From Akkermansiaceae bacterium (GTDB lineage: Bacteria; Verrucomicrobiota; Verrucomicrobiia; Verrucomicrobiales; Akkermansiaceae): a stretch of 37,501 nucleotides of DNA. Numbering within the stretch: position 1 is the first letter of the stretch; every line of letters begins with the position of its first letter. The stretch is from NCBI GenBank assembly GCA_903919975.1, contig CAIXKE010000027.1:1-37501 (forward strand). The letters are read 5' to 3'. Positions 1 through 9,622 of this stretch are shown in pieces. The position numbers and the translations under genes were made by a program. A model generated the notes under the pieces. That model made no database searches. It was not told where the DNA came from and saw nothing but the letters and a program-made list of their open reading frames with translations.

Positions 1-58
1 CCCCCCCCCCCCCGCCGCCACCTCATCCCATTTCCTGGCGCCTCGGGATGCCTGAGTC

Positions 59-93
59 TAACAAAAACAGCGGACCTTTGCAGGCCCGCCGTT
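59..93 (-). terminator. Rho-independent terminator of gap
   Basis: Read on the minus strand, a 12-bp stem with two G-U pairs (arms at 82-93 and 66-77) closes on a GCAA loop and is followed by a T-rich tail. It lies about 30 bases after the gap stop codon, so it most likely ends the gap transcript. Confidence 0.75.
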
Positions 94-125
94 TTGGATG
101 ATTCGTTAGAATCGCGATTCAGGAA

Positions 126-1244
<1,119 letters not shown>

Positions 1245-1336
1245 TCAACCCCCTGACGGAAAAGCGCAGAATATGCGCGGTTTTAAGCAAGGGCCCCACT
1301 GAGTCCGAATCGGCTGAATTTAAAGATCGCCGACCG

Positions 1337-1951
1337 TTAGAGGCTGAGAAAATTCCGAATCAGTCGAATCCCGGCATCCTGGCTTTTTTCAGGGTGGAAC
1401 TGGCAGGCCAACAAGTTGGGTAATTCGATTGCGGCGGCGAAGGTGTCAGCACCATAAGTGGTCTCGGCGGCAATGACCTCCGGATTTTCCGGCACAGGAA
1501 AATACGAATGAACGAAGTAGAAATAAGGTTCCGCACCCAGACCGGCCCAGTTTCCGGAGTCCGGAGTCCGGGGCAACGCGGAGTTCCACCCCATGTGCGG
1601 GATTTTCAGGCCCGGTGTCTGGGTAAAGCGACGGACGACACCCGGGACGATGCCCAGCCCGGCCACCCCCGGAGTTTCCTCACTGGAATCGAATAATATC
1701 TGATAGCCAAGGCATATGCCAAAGTAGGGCTTACCGGCCGCCACCCAATCACGGATCGCGCTGAGCAACCGACGGTCTTCGAGTTGCGCCATGCAATCGC
1801 CAAACGAACCGACACCCGGCAACACCAAATGGGTCGCGTCGGATAAATCTTCCGGTGAGGCGGCCATGACGGGCTGGACGCCGAGCGCGTGCAGGGCGTT
1901 GGCAACACTGCGAAGATTACCGGCCCCGTAATCAATGAGAGCAACCTTCAC
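1337..1951 (-). CDS. hisH: Imidazole glycerol phosphate synthase, glutamine amidotransferase subunit
   Basis: HisH is the class I glutaminase that supplies ammonia to HisF in histidine biosynthesis. The 204-residue length is normal. The nucleophile Cys80 sits in GICLGYQ, and the partner His186 and Glu188 are in CQFHPEKS. The start is GTG at 1951 and overlaps the hisB stop in a GTGA, so translation is probably coupled to hisB. HisF is not in the window, so the histidine genes are partly scattered. Between this gene and gap are about 160 bases without a recognised signal. Confidence 0.96.
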   Translation of the reverse strand: MKVALIDYGAGNLRSVANALHALGVQPVMAASPEDLSDATHLVLPGVGSFGDCMAQLEDRRLLSAIRDWVAAGKPYFGICLGYQILFDSSEETPGVAGLGIVPGVVRRFTQTPGLKIPHMGWNSALPRTPDSGNWAGLGAEPYFYFVHSYFPVPENPEVIAAETTYGADTFAAAIELPNLLACQFHPEKSQDAGIRLIRNFLSL

Positions 1952-2541
1952 AACGCGTCTTTGGTGCTGGGGATTCCAATAACACGCGCATCCCGCTCGC
2001 AGGCATCCCGCAAGGCACGGGCAAGGCCTTTGAAGATCGCTTCCGCAATGTGGTGACCATCGCGGCCGTAGAGCAACTCGACGTGGATGTTAGCCCGCAG
2101 ATTGGAAGCTACGGCGCGGCAGAATTCCTCGACAAGCGTGAAAGGCATGTTGGGCGCTGACGGTGTGCCAGCTGGCGCTCGGAATTCGAGGTGCGGGCGA
2201 TTGCTGAGATCCACGACGACGCGGGCGAGCGTTTCATCCATCGGCAGATAACAACAGCCATAACGGCGAATGCCCTCCTTGGTTCCCAAGGCCTCGCGCA
2301 AGCATTCGCCAATGACGATGCCGGTGTCCTCGATGGTGTGATGGAAGTCCACGGTGATGTCACCGACCACCTTCACGTCCAAATCAAACAACCCGTGTTT
2401 TGAAAACAACGTGAGCATGTGATCGAAAAACGGAATACCGGTCTCGATGTTGGATACGCCGGAACCGTCGAGGTTGATCGAGAGCTCAATGGCGGTTTCA
2501 GCCGTTTTTCGGCTGCGGGTGGCAAGTCGTTTGGCAGGCAT
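1948..2541 (-). CDS. hisB: Imidazoleglycerol-phosphate dehydratase
   Basis: This Mn-dependent enzyme dehydrates imidazoleglycerol phosphate in histidine biosynthesis. The 197-residue product shows the metal-ligand motifs HTIEDTGI, FFDHM and GRDGHHIAEAIFKGLARALR. It lacks the HAD-type histidinol-phosphatase domain found in enterobacterial HisB. The start MPAKRLATRSR at 2541 was chosen. The longer frame to 2673 runs back into the upstream gene and reads as low-complexity sequence. It lies 16 bases after the stop of the secreted-protein gene and overlaps hisH by four bases, so the three probably form one operon. Confidence 0.96.
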   Translation of the reverse strand: MPAKRLATRSRKTAETAIELSINLDGSGVSNIETGIPFFDHMLTLFSKHGLFDLDVKVVGDITVDFHHTIEDTGIVIGECLREALGTKEGIRRYGCCYLPMDETLARVVVDLSNRPHLEFRAPAGTPSAPNMPFTLVEEFCRAVASNLRANIHVELLYGRDGHHIAEAIFKGLARALRDACERDARVIGIPSTKDAL

Positions 2542-2557
2542 GGTGGCTAAAATTGAA

Positions 2558-3622
2558 TCAAGGTTTGAGGCCGGCGTCTTTGGCGGCGACTTGGAGGTTT
2601 TCAAGGTATCGTAGAGATACTCCTGCGGACTTCGCTGCGGAGATCGCAGCGGTGACCTCAGCTTTATTTCCACCTTCTCGAATCAACTGCAAGGCATCGC
2701 GGTAAGCTTTACCACCGTCACCGACCGTTGCTTTTTTCGCAGTCTCCAGACGGGCAAGTTCCCGTTTACCGTATGCCAAGGTTTCCACCAAGGACAGCTT
2801 GTGGAAGGGATGAGGGGTGACCCAGCCGATTTTCGCCGCCTTCTGAGCTTGGAAGCGATTTTCAAGCGCCATGGTTTCTTGTTCGATCGCGTGGATCGTT
2901 TGATTGCGGTCCGCCGAGGACATCTGCTCAAGGCCGAACTGACGATCTTTGACCCGCTCATCGTAGTTTGATAGAGATTGATTGATCCCGGCGATGTAAA
3001 CGCCAATCACCTGCTTGATCATCGGAACCTGTCCGTCATATGATGCGGTGTTGCGGAAATCCCTCTCAAATTTTGAAAACTCACGAAGCGCCTCAAGGTA
3101 TCGAGCATCGTCAATCATGCGTTTGATACTTGCCGCGCCAATCCGGGCATCGATTTCATAAGCATTGGCCCGGTATTCAGCCGCCGGGATGATTTTCCCG
3201 TCCAGCTTGACCGCTCCGGCGAGGATCTCACTGGCCTCGGATTTGAGCGTGACGAGCATTTCCTTGGCCACCTTGTATTTCAAACTGGTCCGATGTTCGA
3301 TCAGGAATTTTTCAACCGCATGGATTCTCTGTTCGTATTGCGTCGCAGTCAACCCGTCAGGAGCGGGAAACAAATCCGCAATAATCTCGAATGCAACTAC
3401 ATCCGGTTTTTCCCGCACAATACTCACGACATCCGACTTGGCGATCACTCGCTCATCCTTAATGCCTTTGGCAAACTGTATCTCTACAACATAGGAAGTG
3501 GAATCCTGCTTGAGCATATTACCCATGATTTCTGTGCCATCCTTCATCAGGAAGGTATCCGCTAGTCCTGGCAGTGTGAGGAGCCAAAACCAAAGCAAGG
3601 CGGAATTTAAATAGAATTTCAT
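2558..3622 (-). CDS. Secreted protein of unknown function
   Basis: I do not recognise a named family with confidence. The first ~21 residues form a typical Sec signal peptide (MKFYLNSALLWFWLLTLPGLA). After it comes a small beta-rich stretch with DGTEIMGNMLKQD and a Lys/Asp-rich region, such as is seen in verrucomicrobial envelope proteins. The rest (about residues 110-354) is predicted by eye to be mostly helical, with many charged residues. It lies directly upstream of hisB, 16 bases away, and downstream of the DUF255-like lipoprotein gene, so it may be cotranscribed with both. A periplasmic location is inferred from the signal peptide. No catalytic motif is visible. Confidence 0.75.
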   Translation of the reverse strand: MKFYLNSALLWFWLLTLPGLADTFLMKDGTEIMGNMLKQDSTSYVVEIQFAKGIKDERVIAKSDVVSIVREKPDVVAFEIIADLFPAPDGLTATQYEQRIHAVEKFLIEHRTSLKYKVAKEMLVTLKSEASEILAGAVKLDGKIIPAAEYRANAYEIDARIGAASIKRMIDDARYLEALREFSKFERDFRNTASYDGQVPMIKQVIGVYIAGINQSLSNYDERVKDRQFGLEQMSSADRNQTIHAIEQETMALENRFQAQKAAKIGWVTPHPFHKLSLVETLAYGKRELARLETAKKATVGDGGKAYRDALQLIREGGNKAEVTAAISAAKSAGVSLRYLENLQVAAKDAGLKP

Positions 3623-3675
3623 GTTGTTTGATAATGGATATAAAAGCGAACAATGCTTCCTGACAAGATGTTTCC

Positions 3676-5880
3676 TTATTTTGCCGCCGAGGGCAAGAGC
3701 GCTTCTTGTAGTGCTTCGGGAGTCGTGACGACGATGCTTTGCTCTTCAGAGAGAAGAATCCTGACAGCGCCCGTTGGAACTTTATCCTCAGGAAGAGCGG
3801 AACGTCGCTGAATCGCCCGCAAAGGGAGACGACCGATGGCGGATTTGAGCGCCGCAGAAAGATCCGCGCCGGTAATGACGGTGACCTTATAATGCCGGAT
3901 CAGCGTGGCGAGCATGAGATCGGTATGGGGAATCGGACTGTCCATCACATAGGTCGGCAGTGGAGTGGCGAGCTCGCTGAAGCTGGCCACTAGCGGACGT
4001 CCAAGCTCGGCCAACCGAACCTGCGCCATCGATACCAAGCCAGCGGTGGAGTCATCGAAAAGCATAGTGAGGTCGGTGACGGGGAGGTCGATGATTTTTG
4101 CCTCATCCGGGCATTCCTTGAGAAACCCATCTCCGGTGAACATTTCCGCCGCCATGGTTGCCAAATCTTCGGACCAGATGAGCCAAGATTCATCGGCAGT
4201 GATTGCCGCGACATCAAGCGCGGATTGAAGCGCGAGGGAGTAAAGAAAGGCACGGCCGGCACCGATTGAGTCCGGAGCCTGCTGGGCAAATGCCCTGAGT
4301 TTGGTCCCGGTGCCGAAGGCTTCTCGTGAATGTTTCAACAAGGCGACCGCCTTCGTTCGATAGACTTCCTCACCAGTGATGGTGAATGCCGCCGCATAGG
4401 CTGAGACCATTCGGAACGAAGAAGCTGCATGAGGATATTCGTCACGCGCGGACTTGCCAAAACGTTCGTTGCGGATCGCAAGGAGCTTCGCACGGGCGGC
4501 CTCGAACCTTGGTGCGAAGACCTCCGGAGAAAGTGATAAATCAGCGGCGATTTCAGCAACTGATCGGGTGAAGCCCATGGTGTTTTCCCGGAAATATGCG
4601 CGTTCCGTATCCACCTCTGACGGCAGGTTTCCCAAGTTTTTCATACCCGTGGCCTTGATCCACCAAGCCGCGTCCTCCTTGCCAAGCGCCTCCTCGATAT
4701 CCTCAACCTGCCACATGAATTTTCGGGGATCAAATTCTTTGGCAAGCCCGATCGAGAACAAGCCATCCGGCGTGAGATAGTTTTTTTCAGCGAACGAGAT
4801 CAATCCAAGAGCCTTTTCCAGTGCTCTTTGATCCGACGTCGCGCGGTATGCGGCGATTAATGCAACAACCGCCCGGCCATGCCCGGGGCAATCCCGCATA
4901 TACGATGGAAAAGACCATGAATTGCCGCGGCGGGATGAAAACACACTGCCGTCCAGCGGGTCGAACATCGCACTCGTCAATAAATCGTTCAGCAATCCCC
5001 GCGTCGTTTCCATGCAGCGGGCACGCAACTCGGAAGGAAGCCCCGGACGAACGGCAGCAGAAGCCAACAACTCCAGCGAACTCGATGGAAACAAGCCACC
5101 AGCCTCATCGAAGCTCCGTGAATATGGATCATAAAGTGACGCGAGTTGGCGAATACCGCGCACCACATCCATGGCGGGTTGGCCACTGGTGCTCAAGGAA
5201 ACCTTGCGCTGCTCGAGGCGGCGACGGCGGTTTTCATTATTCAGAGCGCTGTTTTTTAACACGTATCCCGATGATGCCTTGTCCGCAAGCATCTTGGCAT
5301 CCTCCTCCCAAATTTGGGAAACCATCGAGTGGGATTGGTTGAAAAAGGTCAAAACCGCAACGGGATCAGACGACGATACCGGAATCCATGCCACCGGATT
5401 CCCTTCATAGGTCATCCAAACAAACAGCGGCAATTGCAAAGGCCGACGAATTTCCGCACAAAGTTCGGCAGTTAGAACCCCCATCTCGCGGGCGGCATCC
5501 CCATCCACCAGTATCGGCACATAGCGCTCGTTGATGGTCGCTACAGTTTCGGGAAAAGAAACTAAAGCGTCCAAAACCTTGAGCAATCCGGGCTGCTGGG
5601 GCATCGCCACGACACAAAACACGAGGCGGCGTGAGACCTTCGCATGTTCCATACTCGCCTTCGTCCAAGGTTGCCAATGAATCGGCGAATCCGCCTGGCT
5701 GTGATACAATGCTCCGGGGAGCGTGCCGAGGGCATTGTGTTGCAACTCGGTAGCAATCACCTCCGACGCGATATTCTGATTCTGAGCGCGTTTTCCAGAC
5801 CGACAGGAACCGTTCATCAAAACTAGCCCGCAAAGAGCTGCGGCAACTGGCAGCGGGGTCAGAAATTTACGGGCGTTCAT
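3676..5880 (-). CDS. DUF255/YyaL-like thioredoxin-fold lipoprotein, degenerate active site
   Basis: The N-terminus has an export signal ending in NGSC, compatible with a lipobox although not canonical. Residues ~55-180 match the layout of the DUF255 thioredoxin-like domain of YyaL/SPATA20 proteins (SPIHWQPW, then YVPILVDGDAA). The remainder is a long helical region resembling the (alpha/alpha)6-barrel part of the same proteins. The family signature CHWCHVM is absent: the corresponding region reads VFCVVAMPQQPG. A thiol-redox function is therefore unlikely, and a structural or binding role is more plausible. It is 734 residues, a normal length for the family, and is divergently oriented to parA. 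The family assignment is good and the function is unknown. Confidence 0.78.
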   Translation of the reverse strand: MNARKFLTPLPVAAALCGLVLMNGSCRSGKRAQNQNIASEVIATELQHNALGTLPGALYHSQADSPIHWQPWTKASMEHAKVSRRLVFCVVAMPQQPGLLKVLDALVSFPETVATINERYVPILVDGDAAREMGVLTAELCAEIRRPLQLPLFVWMTYEGNPVAWIPVSSSDPVAVLTFFNQSHSMVSQIWEEDAKMLADKASSGYVLKNSALNNENRRRRLEQRKVSLSTSGQPAMDVVRGIRQLASLYDPYSRSFDEAGGLFPSSSLELLASAAVRPGLPSELRARCMETTRGLLNDLLTSAMFDPLDGSVFSSRRGNSWSFPSYMRDCPGHGRAVVALIAAYRATSDQRALEKALGLISFAEKNYLTPDGLFSIGLAKEFDPRKFMWQVEDIEEALGKEDAAWWIKATGMKNLGNLPSEVDTERAYFRENTMGFTRSVAEIAADLSLSPEVFAPRFEAARAKLLAIRNERFGKSARDEYPHAASSFRMVSAYAAAFTITGEEVYRTKAVALLKHSREAFGTGTKLRAFAQQAPDSIGAGRAFLYSLALQSALDVAAITADESWLIWSEDLATMAAEMFTGDGFLKECPDEAKIIDLPVTDLTMLFDDSTAGLVSMAQVRLAELGRPLVASFSELATPLPTYVMDSPIPHTDLMLATLIRHYKVTVITGADLSAALKSAIGRLPLRAIQRRSALPEDKVPTGAVRILLSEEQSIVVTTPEALQEALLPSAAK

Positions 5881-5997
5881 GATTGGGATGAAGTATGGAA
5901 ATCTTGCGCAGGTTTTCCCGCAACAGGCGTATCTTGAAGAAAAGACTTCCGGTGTGGCAAGCTGAAGCTAGTCTCGCGGCACAATTCCCTTCGCCGA

Positions 5998-6789
5998 GTG
6001 ATCAGCATCGCAGTCTCAAGCCAAAAAGGAGGAGTGGGCAAAACCACGGTCTCCATCAACCTCGCCCATGCCTTCGCACGCGCGGGCATCCGCACCCTAC
6101 TCGTGGATGCCGACCCGCAGGGCTCAGTCGGCCTCTCGCTCACGCGTCAATCCCGATTGCTTTCGGGGTTTTACGATTATCTCACCAATCCAAGCATCCC
6201 GCTGGACCGTCTGATCGTGCCCACCCGCTTGGAAACCTTCTCACTCATGGCCAGCGGCCAAGCCAGCGATTACGAGGCGGGCGGCGGCATGGGGGCGCAC
6301 CTCGTCCGTGTCCGATCCTTTTTAAGCAACGTTTCCGCCCGTGGCTTCGACCTTTGTCTAATCGACACCGCCGCCGGGCTATTCGGCGTCACCGGCGATG
6401 TCATTGCCTCCAGCGATGCTGTCATGGTTCTCCAGCAAGCCGAGCCGCTCGGCATCCGCTCGGTGCCCAAACTCCTCGAAGGATTGAACCGCCTCCGCGT
6501 CTCAAACCCCAGCCTTTCCGTGCTCGGCGTTTGCCTGACGATGGTGCAGCACGATCTCGCGGAAAGCACCGGCGCCGCCGCCGCACTCCGCCAATTGCTG
6601 CCGCCCACCATGGTATTCAACGCGGAAATCGCCCGCGATGGCTTGTATGTCCGGGCCAGCGCCCGCGGCCTGCCCGTCGGCTCGATGGAGGATGGAGCCG
6701 AAGCCCAAAAGGTGTTCGATGCCCTCCGCATTGAAATTGAAACGAAACTCCAACCCGCCAATTCCCGGCACTCCACTTACCGTTCATGA
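5998..6789 (+). CDS. ParA/MinD-type P-loop ATPase
   Basis: The deviant Walker A motif KGGVGKTT occupies residues 10-17, followed by VDADPQGS (switch I/A') and LCLIDTAAG (Walker B region), all hallmarks of ParA partition ATPases. The start is GTG at 5998. The protein is 263 residues, the usual size for chromosomal or plasmid ParA without an N-terminal HTH. No parB follows. Instead the stop overlaps the start of a small protein by ATGA. ParA relatives with non-ParB partners often position protein clusters, so cargo positioning is a reasonable inference, but chromosome segregation cannot be excluded. Confidence 0.88.
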   Translation: MISIAVSSQKGGVGKTTVSINLAHAFARAGIRTLLVDADPQGSVGLSLTRQSRLLSGFYDYLTNPSIPLDRLIVPTRLETFSLMASGQASDYEAGGGMGAHLVRVRSFLSNVSARGFDLCLIDTAAGLFGVTGDVIASSDAVMVLQQAEPLGIRSVPKLLEGLNRLRVSNPSLSVLGVCLTMVQHDLAESTGAAAALRQLLPPTMVFNAEIARDGLYVRASARGLPVGSMEDGAEAQKVFDALRIEIETKLQPANSRHSTYRS

Positions 6790-7394
6790 ATCCTGTCAGT
6801 CAATGGATCGATCCCGTTGAAGTCCGCCGCTTGGCGGAGGGGCTGATGATGAAGACCAAAGCTCCGGCAGTTCCCGTCTCCCTCGCGGACGCTGGGTTTG
6901 ACGCCGATTTCGTCGGTTTCGCCTCAGCATCGCCCTTGGAGTCCCCCGCCCTTCCCCCGCAAATCATCTCGCCACCCACGCCCATCGCGGAAGCGCCGGC
7001 CGAACCCGCCCGACCGGAAATCGCACCCACTCCCTCTGAAACTTCATTCCCGGAGAAAATGCTGCGTTTCAAAGACTGGATGCGCCATCATTTCGATGCG
7101 ACCGATCTCTTCATCCTCGATCGCGAGGGCTCCGTCATTTTCGACGAAAGTGGCCACGGCCGCCTGCATTTCTTGGCCCGCAGCCTAGCGCTCACTTCGC
7201 GCCGCGAGGGGGCGCCCGTGGCAAATGTGCACATGAAAATCGCTGCCGGATCCAGCGTCGAAATCATTCCCGCCGCAACGACCCACGGTTGGCTCGTGCT
7301 GGGCGCGGTGGTTTCCAAAGCGCTTTCCACCAACTCGATCGCCTCTGTGATCGCGGAACTCTCGAAATTAAGCGCGCCGCCCTTCCCACGCTGA
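6786..7394 (+). CDS. ParA-coupled small protein, possible roadblock/LC7-like domain
   Basis: The 202-residue product has an N-terminal ~35-residue helical part, a Pro/Ala-rich linker (about residues 45-90), and a C-terminal ~100-residue alpha/beta domain beginning MLRFKDWMRHHFDATD. This domain ends in a pattern (hydrophobic strand DLFILDREGSVIF, long helix, strands) that resembles roadblock/LC7 domains. That resemblance is by eye only. It starts on the ATGA that contains the parA stop, so the two are translated together and the protein is probably the ParA partner or regulator. It converges on pfkA with a gap of only nine bases. Confidence 0.65.
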   Translation: MNPVSQWIDPVEVRRLAEGLMMKTKAPAVPVSLADAGFDADFVGFASASPLESPALPPQIISPPTPIAEAPAEPARPEIAPTPSETSFPEKMLRFKDWMRHHFDATDLFILDREGSVIFDESGHGRLHFLARSLALTSRREGAPVANVHMKIAAGSSVEIIPAATTHGWLVLGAVVSKALSTNSIASVIAELSKLSAPPFPR

Positions 7395-7403
7395 GTCGCT
7401 TTC

Positions 7404-8525
7404 TCAATCGCCAAAAGTCGTCCCCACCCGACGCCCGGCAACAATCAACGGGTGATCCGGCGGCACATGGCGCATCCGACCCGCCAGATCCGCCAGCGGC
7501 ACGAGTTTCAACTCGGTCCCCTGCAAGGCCAGCATCACGCCATAGATCCGCTCGTTGAGCACCGCCGCACACTCGGTTCCCAGCCAAGTCGCAAACACGC
7601 GGTCCGCTGCAGACGGCGTCCCACCGCGCTGCAAGTGCCCCAAAATCGTCAAACGCGTCTCCTGCCCGGTCAGTTTCTCCAAATTCCGCGTCAGTCGAAT
7701 CGTATGCCCCACATGCTCATCGTGAAATGTCCGGAGTTTTTCCTTCGACTCAGCCCGCGTTTTCTTCGAGTCCGCCTGGTCGCGCGCCTTCACCAGCGCC
7801 TCGACATCGTGCGCCTCATCCACCGACATCGAACCTTCCGCCACCACCACAATGCTGAAACGTTTCCCGCTTTGCGTCCGCCGGCGAATCGCGTCGGCGA
7901 TCTTTTCGACATCATACGGCATTTCCGGCAGCAAAATCACATCCGCTCCGCCCGCGATCCCAGCCTCCAAGGCCAGCCAACCCGCCCGATGCCCCATCAC
8001 CTCCACCACGATGATCCGCTCATGACTCGTCGCCGTGGAATGCAGCCGATCAATCGCTTCAGTCGCGATTCCCAATGCCGTATCGAAACCAAAAGTCCGG
8101 TCGGTCATCGAAATATCATTATCGATGGTCTTCGGCAGCGTGACGACATTCAGCCCTCTCTCCACCAAACGCAGCGCGTTTTTCTGCGTCCCGCCCCCAC
8201 CGATGCAAACTAACGCATCCAAATGATGGCGATGATAGGTCGCGACAATCGCCTCGGTCATGTCAGTTTCCTTGCCACCGATGTTCATGCGATGCGGCTT
8301 GTCGCGACTCGTGCCGAGGATCGTTCCACCGTCGGTTAGAATTCCGGAAAGCATCGCGCCATCCAGTTCCACCGTCTGGTCCTGCGCTAATCCGCGGAAA
8401 CCATTCAGGAAACCGAGCACCCGCATGCCGTAATGTTCGCGTGCCGCCTTGCCGAGCCCGCGGATCGCCGCATTGAGTCCCGGGCAATCCCCGCCGCTGG
8501 TAAGTATTCCAATGTGTTGTGCCAT
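7404..8525 (-). CDS. pfkA: 6-phosphofructokinase with atypical phosphate-donor signature
   Basis: The enzyme phosphorylates fructose 6-phosphate at C1. [38 protein letters not shown] and [13 protein letters not shown] are diagnostic for the PFK family. The position that is GGDG in Escherichia coli PfkA reads [10 protein letters not shown] here, so the Asp equivalent to E. coli Asp103 is Gly. The following signature has Lys (PKTIDND) where ATP enzymes of the E. coli type have Gly. This mixed state means the donor (ATP or pyrophosphate) cannot be read reliably from sequence. Its 373 residues are longer than E. coli PfkA and fit the long-chain groups. It starts at ATG 8525 and stands alone. Confidence 0.93.
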   Translation of the reverse strand: MAQHIGILTSGGDCPGLNAAIRGLGKAAREHYGMRVLGFLNGFRGLAQDQTVELDGAMLSGILTDGGTILGTSRDKPHRMNIGGKETDMTEAIVATYHRHHLDALVCIGGGGTQKNALRLVERGLNVVTLPKTIDNDISMTDRTFGFDTALGIATEAIDRLHSTATSHERIIVVEVMGHRAGWLALEAGIAGGADVILLPEMPYDVEKIADAIRRRTQSGKRFSIVVVAEGSMSVDEAHDVEALVKARDQADSKKTRAESKEKLRTFHDEHVGHTIRLTRNLEKLTGQETRLTILGHLQRGGTPSAADRVFATWLGTECAAVLNERIYGVMLALQGTELKLVPLADLAGRMRHVPPDHPLIVAGRRVGTTFGD

Positions 8526-8627
8526 GGTAAATGTGCCCTTCCGCGCGCAGACTACCCATCACCCTTCCAGAGACGCAAGACTGCAAGACACAAGACGCAA
8601 GACAAGAACGGGCAACCGGCGACGGAA

Positions 8628-9191
8628 TCAAAACTTCCGACTCAGCGAAGGCGAGTCCGGATCGCCAAATCGCCATAGCAGATCGGTCGCCCGAGAGATC
8701 CCGATCCGCGGGCCAGCGATCGGTTCCAGCGTCTTGCCGCGAAAAATCCCGCATCCCTCCGCGCGGAGAAAACTCATTCCATGCACCTCGCCATCGATGC
8801 CGAGCGCGCGCGTCAACCTACCCGGACCTGCTCCGAGCAGCAGCTCTTTCACACCCGGTCGCCGCTGTTTCATGAGTTCCAGCCCGGAAACCGGTTCGAT
8901 CGCGCGGATCAGCACGAAACCCGAGCGTTTTCCTCCCTTCACTAGGATATTGAAAAGCCAATGCACCCCATAGTTCATGTAAACGTAGGCATCCCCCACC
9001 GCCTGCCGTTCCACAAACGCCCGCGCACCCGGTCGAAACCACGTGTGGCACGCCGGATCACCCTCAGAATCATAAGCCTCCGTTTCCACAATCCGCCCGA
9101 CGCATCCTAGCCACACAAATTGGCAGCCTATCAACCCGCGCGCACAAGTCACCGGATCCTGCGTGAAAAAGTCCTCCCATATCGCCCTCAT
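8628..9191 (-). CDS. DNA-3-methyladenine glycosylase (AAG/MPG family)
   Basis: This base-excision repair enzyme removes alkylated purines. Recognisable elements are the catalytic Glu in RIVETEAYDSEGDPACH, the following FRPGAR segment, YVYMNYGVHWLFNI, and the C-terminal GPGRLTRALGI and GPRIGI. The start at 9191 (MRAIWEDFF) gives 187 residues and matches the usual family N-terminus. A GTG at 9233 would add 14 residues. An AGGG lies about 12 bases upstream of the chosen start. It is monocistronic. In the ~100 bases between it and pfkA are only short AAGAC-type repeats. Confidence 0.92.
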   Translation of the reverse strand: MRAIWEDFFTQDPVTCARGLIGCQFVWLGCVGRIVETEAYDSEGDPACHTWFRPGARAFVERQAVGDAYVYMNYGVHWLFNILVKGGKRSGFVLIRAIEPVSGLELMKQRRPGVKELLLGAGPGRLTRALGIDGEVHGMSFLRAEGCGIFRGKTLEPIAGPRIGISRATDLLWRFGDPDSPSLSRKF

Positions 9192-9622
9192 GCCGAAATA
9201 TTTCCCTGCCTGCGCCAAACCACAAGTCACCAATTACTTGTAACAAAGCGCTCTATCATTCCGCTACCACGGTGACCGGGCCAACCGGTTTATTGGAGAT
9301 TCATTGCTGCCCGCAGCCAAACGCTTCACCCGCAGCAATCCCGACCACATGCAGACCGGCCCCACCTCGGACAACTCATACGGCAATCTCCCGCGCGGGA
9401 AAGAACGCCCGATTCACACGAAAATCCCCCCACTCATGAAATCCGGCCTCCTCGGCCCAGTGCGGATCATCACGCCAATCGGTAAAAAAACCAAAGTTCC
9501 ATCATGCCAGCTTCGCGTCCCTTTGCGACCTTAGCGGCTTTACGGAAAAAACTCTCATATCCACCTCGCTTCTTCCCTCTTGCCCAATCGTCGATCCCCC
9601 CCTAGCGTCCGCCTTCCCGGCG
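9192..9622 (+). other. Intergenic region without a supported gene
   Basis: This stretch separates the divergently transcribed glycosylase gene and cimA. Short frames exist on both strands but none shows family features. It presumably holds the promoters of both neighbours. I see no clear operator, riboswitch or T-box-like structure. Confidence 0.5.

Noticed and set aside
1..20. Run of C at the very start of the window
   Set aside because: Probably a sequence-end or assembly effect; nothing biological can be argued.
5895..6734. 279-codon plus-strand frame
   Set aside because: Arg/Pro-rich out-of-frame reading of parA, a GC-rich shadow.
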